From Cunninghamia lanceolata (lineage: Eukaryota > Streptophyta > Pinopsida > Cupressales > Cupressaceae), in contig BSBN01000829.1 in NCBI GenBank assembly GCA_027924645.1, positions 3,410,001 through 3,474,000 on the forward strand: a DNA stretch of 64,000 nt, written 5' to 3'. The translations under genes and the position numbers were made by a program. Shown here piece by piece: positions 48,622-60,042 of this stretch. Positions within the stretch are counted from its first letter, which is position 1. Each line of letters begins with the position of its first letter. The notes beneath the pieces were generated by a model. That model was not told where the DNA came from. It saw only the letters and a program-made list of their open reading frames with translations, and made no database searches.

Positions 48622-51236
48622 ATGCTTGTTAGGTTAAGACATATATACTCTTCAATGCAGGATAGAATGGAGGTCAATAAGAACAGGTCAGATATCGAGT
48701 TCTTGACTCCTATGTGCATACAACCTAGGGGGTCAGCTTTCAAATATGGTCAAATAGGAGATACACACCCAGGGAACACTAATCTAAATGTATGGACAAC
48801 CAAATCAGAGAAGGGTAATGGAATGCCCCTGCTTATCAACATATATAATTCACGCATGTGGCATGCTGGGGGGTTCCCATATGCGACCTAAGCCATCGAG
48901 TTGGTAGCAGAATGTGCCAATAATTGCAATATCCACACAAGAAGGGTGGATATACACAACCGAGTGTATGCAGAGTTTTCAATCGCAGGCATCACCTCTG
49001 CATTCAATTTGCCATCAGGACCTAATCTATACAAGGTCAACCTAGGATCCCTAAAGAAGCAATATGAGGGCAGTTATAAGGATTGCAAGAAAATCATGTT
49101 CTCATGGAAAGCTAGTGATAGTACATACAGAGCATCAACCAAATTACCAGTGCAAATGTTAAAATTCAACTTCACCCTGGAGTACTAATACATGATGGCC
49201 ATGCTCAATCCGATGAGGAGACTGAATGCAGGCTATTTTGAGGACTATATGTATGGCCTCATGAGGATGGTAGAATCCACTAATCAAGTACCACATTGGG
49301 CAAAGATAACCAGTGAGAACCTTGATGAAGGCATGAAGAAGCTTGGAGGAAAGACAAACATGTTTCATATGTCCTCATACGTAGTGTATGCATGTGTAGC
49401 CTGAAGAACATTTGATGTTTTACAAACAATTGGTAGGGTATGCCTTAATTCTAGAGATGTAAACATCTGGGATCATTATCCACAACTAGAGAGGAGGGCA
49501 TCCCTCCAACACTACAAGAGAGTTAATGACTACTTTATTATGCATCTGGTCTGGACAGTGGAAGAGGGTAGATCAAAAAGATTGAGCATGCAAGCTCAAG
49601 CGGTGGTAGGAAAGAATGGAGCTTGGTTCATCCAATTCCCTGCAGTTACTTACATAAGAATGGAGGGATTCAGTGGGCAACCCATGATGTTGCCAAGATA
49701 CTCAATAGATAAGGTCATAATAATAGAGATGGCTAGGCAAATATTACCTTTACATGATGTATTTGCCCAAAAGAATAAGAAACCTAATGCCATGTTCCAA
49801 CTCAACATTGGTTGGTATATGTTCTCTAATGTAGAAACAACCAAAGAGGCAATAGGAGGATTACAACTGATGTGTTTGTAGCCTTGCTCCTTATCCGAGT
49901 AGTATGATCCTTATAAGAGGATGGAGACATTCAATAAGAAGCATGTGCACTAGGTGCACACAGAATATTATTGGGTATATTGCCCTGATGATGTTGAAGT
50001 ATGAAGGAGGAGCTATCAAAGGCTGACACTAAAACAAATTCACACCTTTGATTGTATGCCAGCACCCCCATAATTACATGAAGAATATGGAGACAAGAAG
50101 ACATACAATGAAACAATCTCCCCACCTGACTAGAGCCATCTGGAGGAAACCTCACTGGAAATGATAACACAGAGAGTCATGCAATTGACCAAAGCATGGG
50201 TAGATCAGGAGGTTGTTGCACTCAAGGTCAAGGGGGTGGTTGTCATTATCAATAATAAAAGAAAGACAAGAGTTGGAAAAATAGGATTATGATGACTTCC
50301 TCAATGATAAAAGGCAATCTCTGGAGAAGAGAATCCGAGAAGGCTCATCCAAAGCAAATAAGAGAGGGGGTATGAACATTAGTGTTAAGATAACTCAAAA
50401 ACCCTCACCTTAGAAAGCACAAGCCTCAACTTCTACTGCCACAACATCCAAGAAACCTAAAAAGCAACTCGAGAATACAACAAAGCCAGGCATCCTATAT
50501 AATGATTTGCATGAAAGTGAGGAAGATAATGAGCCTTTAATATTAAAGAGTAGAAAGAAAGCTGAAGACGTACAAGTAGGAGAAAATGTTTTGGAGCAGA
50601 AAGTACAAGCACCAACAATGAAGGGATCTATGGACAAGCACCCAAGCATTGTATTGAAAGGATAAGGAGGTGAAGGTATAATCAAAGCTAGGGGAATTCA
50701 ACAAAGTTTACAGCATGATATCCCTATCCCTACAATTGTCAAATTTAAACTGAATTAGTAGAGGGGGCTAGAGAGGGGATGAAGAAAAGAGAGGGTGATC
50801 AGCCTCTACCTTTGGATAAAACAATAGATCTCTTTGATGATGATGTAGTGGATGAGGTGTCTTCTAGCCCCATGGAGTCATTGGTACATAATATAATTTT
50901 TACACCCTTGAACACTCCCATAGTGCAACAAGTGCGTGAGGAAGTGAAAAAAGATATAGAAGAAGATAATCCAGAGGCTGTGGCACAGAAAATAGGCCTG
51001 GAAGAATTGGTTGTCCATGTCACATGCCCAACAGTAATCGATTTAACATATCAGGGCAGTGATGATTCAGCTAAAGCCAAAGATGTAGTCCCAGAGCATG
51101 ATGAAACTAAAGATAATGCAACTATGGACACACATGTAGATATATCTAATCATATGAGTGCCCAAGACATTAAGCAAGGACATCCTGAGGGAGAAAAGAT
51201 TATTGATACATCTAGACAATTAGGTCCCAAGGTGAC
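48622..51236 (+). pseudogene. Remnant of a long ORF of unknown function
   Basis: One frame runs from about 48622 (possible ATG at 48667) to about 50280 through stops at 48889, 49186, 49402, 49879, 49900 and others, then shifts once and continues to the H2 LTR, about 870 codons in all. The first 430 residues look globular and have no motif I know (landmarks SAFKYGQIGDTHPGN, TSAFNLPSGPNLYKVNL, KNGAWFIQFPAVTYIRMEGF). The middle is Lys-rich and the end is acidic with a Ser-rich patch (50779-51230). No gag, protease, RT or integrase motif is seen. It may be the extra ORF of a gypsy element or a captured host gene. H2 is inserted in it or next to it. Confidence 0.5.
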
Positions 51237-51593
51237 TGTTGTGATGTTCACAACACGCCCCATTTTACTCCTTAGCAAAATAGGGAACCCTGCTGTGGCT
51301 TTGCTTTTTGCTTCTGTTTTTGTGGGTCTATCCTTGGTGGTAAGGGAAAAGAGAGTGAAGTTTACAAACCTTGATAAAATTAGTGAGAAAATACATTTTA
51401 AGTGCCAGTGCCTAGTATGGTTGGATTCCTTGTCAAAAATGAGCTAGGGTTGCTTTTTGAACTGTCTTAAAATTTGCCATATTTTTCAAGTTATCCCCAT
51501 TTTGGTAAAATACACTATCAGGTTTAAATATTTCAAATTTTCAAATCTTTCATTAAATTATTTCTAAGTGTTTCAGCGGCTATGCGGAGCGTG

Positions 51594-52835
51594 CCAAGTG
51601 TCACATTCTGCATGAGTTTTGCACCAGTTTCTAAACAGTTTCCAGAGTCACGCAGAGCGCGCCACTTGTCGCCCTCCGCAGTGAGCCCCTTTTAATTTTA
51701 AACATTTACAGGCTTCACCAGTTTCTTAACAGTTTCAACAGAGTTGTGCGGAAGACGCCACGTGGCACCTTCCGTAGTTGTTTCCTTAAAGGTTTCATGA
51801 GCCGCGCGGAGAGTCCCGTATGTTTCAAACAAACAGCGCGGAGCGTGACACATGTCACTATCTGCGGATCCTTCAACAGTTTCTGAAAGTTCCTTAAAGT
51901 TTCACAGGCAGTGCGGGAAGTGACAAGTGTCACTCTCCGCAGGTTCCTTAAAAAGTTTTCGCATTATTTCTAACCAGTTTCTTAAAGTTTCAGCGCCCGC
52001 GCGGAGCACACCACGTGTCGCTCTCCGCGGTGTATTCAAAAGGTTTCCTAATTGTTTCAACAGTCATGCGGAGTGTGTCATGTGTCACCCTCCGCAGAGC
52101 CCCCTTAAAGTTCCTAAAGCATTTCAAAAGTTGCGCGAAAGACGCCACGTGGTGCCTTCTATGAGGGTCTCGAAACAGTTTCTGATAGTTTCAAAATGTT
52201 TCAAAGGGCAGCGCGGAGTGTGACATTTGTCACCCTTCGTCAGTCCTTCAAAAGTCCCTGCGACTGTTTCTAAGCAGTTTCAACGCCTTCACGGAGCACG
52301 CCAAGTGTCACTCTCCGCAGGGTCCCTTCGAAAAGTTCCTTAAAGTTTCACAAGTAGCGCGGAGTGTGACACATGTCACTCTCCGCAAGGTCCTTTCAAA
52401 TGTTTCTTAAAAGTTTCTAATGGTTTCAGAGGTTATGTGGAAGACGCCACGTGGTGCCTCCCACGAAGGTTTCGTTAAGGTTTCGCTGCAGTTTTGAAGA
52501 GTTTCCACGGCCTCGCGGAGTGTGACAAGTGTCACCCTCTGATGTATGACTTGCCGAGCCCCTTAATGTTTCAAGCAACTACGCGGAAGACGCCACGTGG
52601 CACCTTCCGCCAACAATTTCAAAAGTGTTTCCATATAGTTTCTAAGAGTTGCAATGGACGTGCGGAGAGTGACAAGTGTCACTTTCCACGACAGTCTCAA
52701 AAGGTTTCGGGAGAGCCTTCGCAGGTTTCTTAGCGGCCCCTAACAACGACGCGGGTGGCGACAAGTGTCACCTTTCAAATAGAGCAATAGTTTCAATAGC
52801 CCCTCGCGTGGAGCGTGCCACGTGTCACACTCCGC
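51594..52835. repeat. Array of about 17 spaced 28-bp palindromes in the H2 U3 region
   Basis: Sites start near 51594, 51652, 51748, 51838, 51913, 52001, 52078, 52135, 52213, 52291, 52359, 52437, 52515, 52583, 52662, 52751 and 52806. Each has GCGGAG/CTCCGC-type outer arms and one of two cores: GTGACA-NN-TGTCAC, or GACGCCACGTGGCACC with a G-box (51748, 52135, 52437, 52583). Spacers are built of 10-11-bp units starting GTTTC. Distances cluster near 57-58, 68, 77-79 and 88-90 bp. The block 51913-52162 (four sites) is repeated at 52213-52464. Confidence 0.9.
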
Positions 52836-52846
52836 GGCACCATTTC

Positions 52847-52854
52847 TATTTAAA
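52847..52854 (+). promoter_or_regulatory. TATA-like box of the H2 5' LTR
   Basis: TATTTAAA, 15-20 bp after the last palindrome of the array; conserved at 63905-63912 in the 3' LTR. Confidence 0.5.
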
Positions 52855-54449
52855 GGCAAATAAAGGGTCATTTTCAGCCAAACAGGAGGAAGTCAGTGGG
52901 CGATTTTTAGGGCCCGCTGATGAGGTTTTTTGGCGCCAACAAGCAGGAAATATTTAGCGATAGGGTTTTTTATAGTTTTCGACACATTTTTGACCCTGTG
53001 TTTGCATCATTTCTGGTCTGCGATGGTTGACCCGGTAGGTTTTTGACACAATTGCACAGTATGAATGCGTTTTTTTTTGCAGTTTTGACCCGATAGTCAC
53101 AATTTTTGCTCAGCCCCACTTGGATCTAACAGATGTTTTGAAAGTGGTTGTTTAATAATGATGGTACTTATTGCTGGTCTATTTTTTTTGCAGGTTTGCA
53201 TCTGGAAGAAGAAGCCGAAACTTAATGGCAGTGACGTTTTGGAAGGAGAATCAGATTTCAGAAGCAAAGAGAAGATAAGGATGAAGTGCAGAAAGTCAAG
53301 GGACATCAATAAGAAGACCCAAATGCAGATAAAACATAACGGCAAGTAGGTTGCAGAATTTACTTCTGAACTGCTAGGGTTTCAGAAAGGGGCATATTTT
53401 CGCCTAGATTTGATGTGTGTTCAGAGATATTTTTGGGAAACTAGTTCTGCACCATTTAATGCTATAACCTAGGGTTTGAACCATGGCTTGGCCATTAGGG
53501 TTTTGAGCTGTATTGAAGACAATCAGAAAGTCTATATATTGGGCCTTAATACATTGTAATACTTTACAACAGGGATTTTAGCTTAGCATAGTTTAGAAGT
53601 AGAGGAAGGAGGTCTCTTGTTTGTCTGTAGTAAGGAGTGCGTGGAATGTCTGGCTTCCTTATTATATCTGTAAAGCTTGTAAGTTCTTTGTAGTTTGATT
53701 AATGAAACTAAGAGTCATTCCAACATTGTAAATCATGTATGACTGTTTGTTTCTAATACAATAGAATCTGGAGTTTTGTATCTATCTTCTGAGTGTTCCC
53801 CTGCTCTTCTTTGTGTTTTGAAATATTTTCTTTGAGAGCTTGCAATTTTAAATGTATGTTTGTGAAAATGCTCAAAACTTACATTTAAGGTTTTTACTGT
53901 GGATTTGATCAAATTGCTGTATGATTTACATAGTGCATAACAGAACAATTAGATCCTTCGGTAGAGTAAATGATGTTTAGATTAGATCTTTCTAACTTTT
54001 CCCAACCTATCTGAAATATTTAGCTTAAAACATGGAAATTTGAAGGAAATTTGTCTCATATTTGAAGAAGCATGAACAATAGAGTTAAAAATAGACAAGT
54101 TTTCATAAATATATAAAGAGGAAGGCTACAATAATTCAAGACAACCATCTAAAGCTTTGCAGCACAGTAACACTTTTATGCAAAGGAATGAAAAAGTATT
54201 GACTTATCTCATGATCTTTTTGCATAGTTTGAGTCTAGTAAACCAAAAAAAACCCTAAACTACGTAAGGCCCCTTGAACATTACAGCTTCACATTGACCA
54301 ACTGAATTTGACCAACAGTACCATTGTAGACTTGGGATTAAGTGAATCTTAAACAATTCATTCTTATCTTTCAAGTATAGTTTCAGTTCATTATATGTGA
54401 ATTTTAACTTATTGCTATGATTGTATCAAAACAATCACCAATAGTTTTC

Positions 54450-54468
54450 TGGCGCTAGAAGGAGGGCC
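54450..54468 (+). other. Primer-binding site of H2
   Basis: TGGCGCTAGAAGGAGGGCC, just downstream of the 5' LTR and 17 bases before the gag frame opens. The tRNA was not identified. Confidence 0.65.
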
Positions 54469-54484
54469 AGATTTGAGTTAGGGT

Positions 54485-56575
54485 TTGTTTCAAGAAAAAC
54501 TGGATAATAACAGTAATAGAGTGACCAGGTCTAGATCCAATTCAGGAGATATATTTGTGCAACTACCTGATATAAGGCGAAGTAAGAGCCCTTTGATTTG
54601 GAATCATAAAATATCACAGGCAGGGAGTTCATTTGGAACACCTCCTGGGTCACCTTTTAACATCCGTAGTATTGTGAGTCCTGACAGATCACTATTCAGA
54701 TCTTTAAATCTTGATTCAGGCACTCCTGGAGGTCCTAACCCTCCTAGAGATCCTATCCCTACAATCAATCCAGGTATTTCTACAAGTTCAGGTCAAGCTC
54801 AAACACCTGCAAAGGCTTATTTCAATGTTCATTCTCCCATATTCTTCAATGATTATCATGAGATGCCCAAAAATCTAGAAAAGATATGTCCCAAGTACCA
54901 GTTGCATCAGGATCCAGAGGATCATATTAGAATATTTAAGGAAGCATGTTTTAGGACTATGTTAGAGCACGAGGATGTTGTGTGTAGATTGTTTCCCTAC
55001 ACCTTTAATGAACAAGCCTCTAACTGGTATATAAACTTACCCAATGGTTACATTTCTTCCTGGTCACTTATGGAAGAAGCATTTCTATCAAGATTTAGAG
55101 GACCCATTGACCCTTGCGCTTTGTATCATAAATTGGCTGCTATAAAACGAGGTGAGGGATAGTTGATTGATAATTTCAATGACAGATTTCAAAAGGCCTA
55201 CTCTAGGCTAGTAGCCCCTTATACCATGGATGATGATCCCTTGTTGGCTATGTACTATGCAGCCTTGGATCCTTTAACTACCATGTTTGTCAAAAGAAAA
55301 CGTGACATAGATTCAATATCCAAAGCCTACAAAGAGGCAGCCTTAGTGAACCAAGAGATGAGGCATACAACTTATAGCCCATTTGTTAATGGAGGGAATT
55401 TTGGGGTACAGAATCAGGCACAACCATGGAATGGAGCCCCTATGCATCACACTCCATTATTAAATCCGGTTCCTTCTTACACACTTGTGTATAGTCCTAC
55501 CCCAATCCAAGCTATAACTCTTTACACGGGTAGCACTTCCAATAACAGTCAAAATAATAGTCAACCTTTCTTCCAACCTCCTAGGGATTCAACTGTGGCA
55601 AAAGCATAGGAGGAAAGGGAAGAAATCAAAGAGATCACTACACATTTGAGAACCACCGAAGTGACACAACTAAGAAATGAGAACCTCTATGGAAGAGGCA
55701 ACCAAAACTACAATCAACATTAGAATCACAACCAAGGCCAAAATCAGAACTATAGTTTCAATCAAAATCAGCAGTACAATCAGAACCAAAACTATAATCA
55801 GCATCAAAGCCCCAACTAGGGGCAACCAATGCAAAATAGAGGGCCAGTGATAGATAATAGGACCTAGGGCAATAATAACAGAAATCAGAATCAACCTAGG
55901 CCACCCAAGACATGGAACATTGGGCCCAACAACGGTACTCTAGCTTCTCCTTTTGAGAACATAGATAATCATGATGCAAGACAAACGGCTGGCATCCAAA
56001 TTGCCAGTACAGCACCCAAAAATTGGTGCAGATTTCACAATACCAATGCCCATGCTGAGCACGACTGCCCACAGTTCCACTTAGCAGCCAGCATTTTTAA
56101 TATAGATGTCCAGCCTCCTACCTCTGAATTTCTTATTCCCAAGGGTAATGAGGTAGTACCCTCAGGATATGACACAGCATTAGTCTTAGAAACATTTACC
56201 TTTGCAACTGCAGAAGAGAAAGAGGATGAATTGCTAGAAGATGAACCATACTGTTGTGAAAACCTTTATCCTGAATCAGCCTTTGTGTTAAATGCTTTTC
56301 AGTTTCCCTTTGAATCTAAAAATGAGGTATTAACTGAAACAGAAGAGGTGCAGGCCTTTCAACAGACAAATAAAAACCATACCTACAATTTGAGGAACAA
56401 CCCTAGGCCAGGAGGACCTTTTACCACTTCCATTCCCCCAAATAACTTCAATACACCCCCAGATCAGAATGCCAGCAACAATCCTGCCATACTTAAAGCT
56501 AATCAGCACACAAATAACAGAACAACAGTATAAAAGGATCAAACAAGTAAAACTGAAACAATAGAGACAATAAGA
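54485..56575 (+). pseudogene. gag: H2 gag with CHHC zinc knuckle
   Basis: The frame opens right after a TAG at 54479. No ATG precedes the first conserved residues (the first codon of the open stretch is TTG), so the start codon seems lost. The N-terminus is Ser/Pro-rich. The core, about 54840-55370, has PEDHIRIFKEACF, LFPYTFNEQASNWY, FLSRFRGP and YYAALDPLTTMFVKR. A Gln/Asn/Tyr-rich linker is followed by the zinc knuckle WCRFHNTNAHAEHDC (about 56021-56065) and an acidic tail. In-frame TAGs lie at 55160, 55607, 55721, 55817 and 55865 and a TAA at 56531. Gag forms the particle that packages the RNA. Confidence 0.87.
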
Positions 56576-56578
56576 TTA

Positions 56579-57301
56579 ATGAGTTACTTGTCAGAGGAAA
56601 TAAAGAAAATTAAGGTCAATATACCTCTAAATAAATTATTGAAGACCCCAGGGATTAGAAATGCTTTTATAAAATCTCTGGATACATCCATGACAGACGA
56701 GGTGTCTGTTGATATAACTATTCGTAATAGAGATTCACCGCCTAAAGAGAAAAATAAGAAAGTTGAGCACCCTTCCAATACAAATGTAGTAATACATGCG
56801 GATAAGAGGGATACTCCCCCTTTCTTGTTAGCTGTTAGATTATGTGGGAAGAATATACACAATTGCATGGTAGACTCTGGTGCCTCATCGAACGTAATGC
56901 CCTTAGGAATATGTAAAACTCTCGGGCTGACTCCCACCAAGTCTGCCAAGGTTGTCACACAATTAGATAAGACTGAGGTTGGCATGATAGGAGAACTCAT
57001 GAACATTCAAATGCAATTAGCTTCAGACCCTAGGGTAAGCCAAGTCATTGATATTCAAGTAGTGGATATACCTGTAAATTATGGAATGTTGCTGAGTAGG
57101 GATTGGTCCAAGACATTAAATGGATATATGGCCACTGACTTTTCACATCTGTGGCTGCCTTGGAGAGGTGTCCCAAACCAGATTAGAATAGAGGCAGAGC
57201 CTAGGATGAAACACATGATAACAAAGTATAATCGGACTAATGAAATACTATATGCTGCTGTTGAACCTGGTGTCTATAGAATTACCAACAATGGGGTGTA
57301 G
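56579..57301 (+). pseudogene. H2 aspartic protease
   Basis: Same frame as gag. KKIKVNIPLNKLLKTPGIRN precedes a protease with an intact active site NCMVDSGASSNVMP (about 56850-56890) and LLSRDWSKTLNGY downstream. It would cut the polyprotein. It ends at a TAG (57299). The homologous H1 protease has lost the D-S-G. Confidence 0.88.
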
Positions 57302-57784
57302 ATTGAAGAGATCATGATGTTAAACATTAGAAAAAAATGTGTCAGCAATAGGACAACATTATTCATTAAGTCTAATGGAAATTCTTCAGATGAAGAAAAT
57401 AATGCAATAGACAAATTTGGTCATGCCATTAGACAAGAAGTGGAAGAGTGTGTTAAACACAATCTGCCGGTCCAATGTAAATTGTATAAAAATAGGTGTA
57501 GGGTCCATGATAGGCAACATTCTGAGGAGAGTTGTGAAATATGCAAAGACATCATTGAATATGAATACAAAAAATGCATAGGGAGGGTAGAGTTACAAGA
57601 GGAAAATGAGAATCCTGATCCAACACAGAAGTACATTCAGGATGATGTAGATGCCTTGATTCCAAATTTAGGAGAAGAAATAAAGGACAAGAGTAGTTGT
57701 CTTTCTGATTTACCAGATGGAAATACACATATACAAGTTAACCAAATAGAAAAACCCATGAGTAAACAGGACAACACCCCATAG
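57302..57784 (+). pseudogene. H2 linker with a Cys/His cluster
   Basis: About 160 codons between protease and RNase H in the same frame, Glu/Asp-rich. CKLYKNRCRVHDRQHSEESCEIC could bind a metal, and H1 has a similar spacing of Cys and His. I recognise no family. It ends in a TAG at 57782. Confidence 0.6.
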
Positions 57785-58228
57785 GCAATAAAAGGCCGGA
57801 AAAGTAAAGATGGCATGTGGACGTTAAAATGTGATGGGTCCAGATCAAAACAGGGCATGGGTGCAGGTGTTGAACTCATAGATCCTCAGGGTAAATCACA
57901 TCTGGAAGCATATAGATTACAATTTTCCTGTACTAACAATATTGTTGAATATGAGGCCCTAATTTTAGGACTTGTCATGGCCATCTAGAAAAAGGTGAAA
58001 ACGATCAGAGTATTTTCAGACTCTGAATTAGTAGTCAGACAAGTGAGGAAACTATATGCCTACAATTACAAGAAAATGATTAGTTACAGACATAGGGTAT
58101 GGGGTTTAATAGATGCATTTGACGCTTTCAACTTAGAGCATATCCCTAGAGAACTGAACCACAGGCCAGATGCACTAGCAGTTGCTGCTAGTACATTAGA
58201 ACCATTGACACTTTCAGGATTGAGATGA
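57785..58228 (+). pseudogene. H2 archaeal-type RNase H, located before RT
   Basis: WTLKCDGS (about 57825), NNIVEYEALILGL (about 57935), VFSDSELV (about 58015) and LNHRPDALA (about 58155) give the four acidic residues D-E-D-D of RNase H. The motif style (TNN.AEYEAL, DS.LV.Q, N..PDALA) is that of the extra archaeal-type RNase H of Tat elements. It lies in frame between protease and RT and would remove RNA from hybrids during reverse transcription. TAG at 57986 and TGA at 58226. Confidence 0.85.
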
Positions 58229-59469
58229 TTTATTGTTGAGCTAGTTAATGTGCCCAGTATACCAGACAATGTTGCACACTTTCAGGTATTTGGGGGGGAT
58301 CAGCAAATTATTGATTTTCTGACTTGTAATGAGGCATTTGAGGCTCAAATCATTGATGAGCAAGAAAGGCCTGAAATAACATGGGACGAAGAGGATATAA
58401 TCAACTTGAAGAGCAACTTCTTACCCAAAGGAGTAATTGAATTAGAACATATCTTTGACTTCGATGGAGTAATGAGACAGAAGGACTTGCCCAAAACAGA
58501 AGGGGGTAAGTGTAATTTACATAACTTAGGGACAGAGCAAAATCCACAAAATGTACTAATCGGAAAGGCTTACTCTGAGAAGATTAGAAAAGAGGTTTTA
58601 GACACTCTGAAAGATTATAAACACGTAATAGCATGGACGTATGAAGACTTGAAAACATTTGATGAGTCCATCATAACTCACGTAATACCTTTAAGAAAAG
58701 AGGTTAAGCCATTTAGGCAGAAACAAAGGCCTGTGAACGCCATTCTGGAGCCTTTAATCTTTGAGGAAGTTAAAAAATTGTTGTCTACTAGAATAATTTT
58801 CCCAGTCAGACATTCAGTCTGGGTAGCTAACTTAGTACCAGTGAGGAAGAAAAACGGAGACATCAGGTTATGCATAGACTTTACAAATTTAAACAAAGCA
58901 TCTGAAAAGGATAATTATCCTCTGCCTCCGATAGACAAAGTACTGCAAGCAGTAAACGGGGCAAAGATGATGTCTTTTTAGATGGTTTTTCAGGTTATAA
59001 CCAAGTCTTAATTGATAGAGAAGATAGACTAAAAACCACCTTCACTTGTAAATGGGGAAATTATGCATATAGAAGAATGCCTTTTGGTCTGATCAATGCA
59101 GGTGCCACTTTTCAGAGAGCCATGGACATTGCATTCCATGGATTATCAGGTAAGTGCATTGTTGTGTATATGGATGATTTGACTATGTATTCCAAGGATG
59201 CATCCACTCACGCTGAAGATCTCAGGAAAATACTCAAGCGATGTGAAAGGTATGGGATTTCCCTTAATCCTAAGAAATGTATATTTGGCGTAACTGAAGG
59301 TAAATTATTAGGCCATGTCATTTCTAAAGATGGAATTTCAATTGATCCGGATAGAATAAAATCTATAAAAAATTTACAAATACCAAACAGTAGGAAAGAG
59401 TTGAAATCATTTTTTGGTAAAATTAACTTTGTTCGGAAGCTTATCACAGGTTTTGCAGAGATTGTGTAG
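58229..59469 (+). pseudogene. H2 reverse transcriptase
   Basis: An N-terminal extension (58250-58670) with WTYEDLKTFDESIITH leads into the RT: RPVNAILEPLIFEEVKKLL, LVPVRKKNGDIRLCIDF, ASEKDNYPLPPI, MPFGLINAGATFQRAM and the catalytic YMDDLTMYS (about 59167-59193). A one-base loss in a run of T near 58975-58979 shifts the frame and creates a stop. The frame then stays open to a TAG at 59467. Confidence 0.9.
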
Positions 59470-60042
59470 CTATTAAATGCCATGTTAAAGAAGGATGCAC
59501 ATATGGAATGGATGCCTGTGGCTAGGGCTACATTTGAGGATATCAAGGAGGCAATTTCTAATGCTCTTGTATTGGCAAGTCCAGACTACACAAGCCCGTT
59601 TTACATCTACTCCTTTGCATCTTCTCATTTAGTCGCGGCTGCCTTGACACAGAAAGGTGAAAACAATGAAGAAAGACCCATCGTATTTATGAGTGTGCCT
59701 CTGAAGGATGCATAGTTGAGGTATCTAGACATCGAGAGACAAGCATTTGCATTAATGAAGGCTGTGAAAAAATTCAGACACTATATTTTACGTAGCCAGG
59801 TCAAAACCATAGTGCCAGACGCAGCAGTAAAAATGTTGCTGATGCAGAATGAACCTGGAGAAAAGAGAGCCAAATGGATCACCACACTGCAAGAGTTCGA
59901 CATGGAAATCATTCCCATGAAGTTGGTCAGAGGGCAGGCATTGGTGCAAACAATAGCAAATACGGATCCAGATTTGATAAAACAGCAGTACGTATTGAAT
60001 TCCTAGAACGCATCAGACCGGTACGATGATTTAAACACCTTC
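59470..60042 (+). pseudogene. H2 RT-linked RNase H (degenerate type)
   Basis: FYIYSFASSHLVAAALTQK stands where active Ty3 RNase H has an Asp, so this domain is probably inactive, as in Tat elements generally. It continues VKKFRHYILRS, IVPDAAVKMLLMQ and MKLVRGQAL. TAGs at 59713 and 60004. Confidence 0.82.

Larger units (their letters stand above)
51237..54440 (+). repeat. 5' LTR of element H2 (about 3.2 kb)
   Basis: Starts TGTTGTGATGTTCACAACA, identical to 62295-62313. The end is set just before the primer site (ACAATCA ends at 54437). It contains a GC-rich palindrome array (51594-52835), a TATA-like box at 52847 and 1.5 kb of R-U5-like sequence without a credible gene; the 63-codon ORF at 53158 is probably chance. 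The first 430 bases differ from the 3' copy at roughly 6% of sites. Confidence 0.85.

Noticed and set aside
51594..52835. CRISPR-like array (palindromic repeats with spacers)
   Set aside because: Repeats vary, spacers are themselves repetitive, there are no cas genes and the context is a plant LTR retrotransposon.
51715..52957. Several ORFs of 70-100 codons on both strands in the palindrome array
   Set aside because: All are translations of the GTTTC/palindrome repeat, differ between the two LTRs and show no domain.
53158..53349. 63-codon ORF with a hydrophobic start in the H2 LTR
   Set aside because: Short, no homolog recognised, in the untranslated part of an LTR; the hydrophobic start comes from T-rich DNA.
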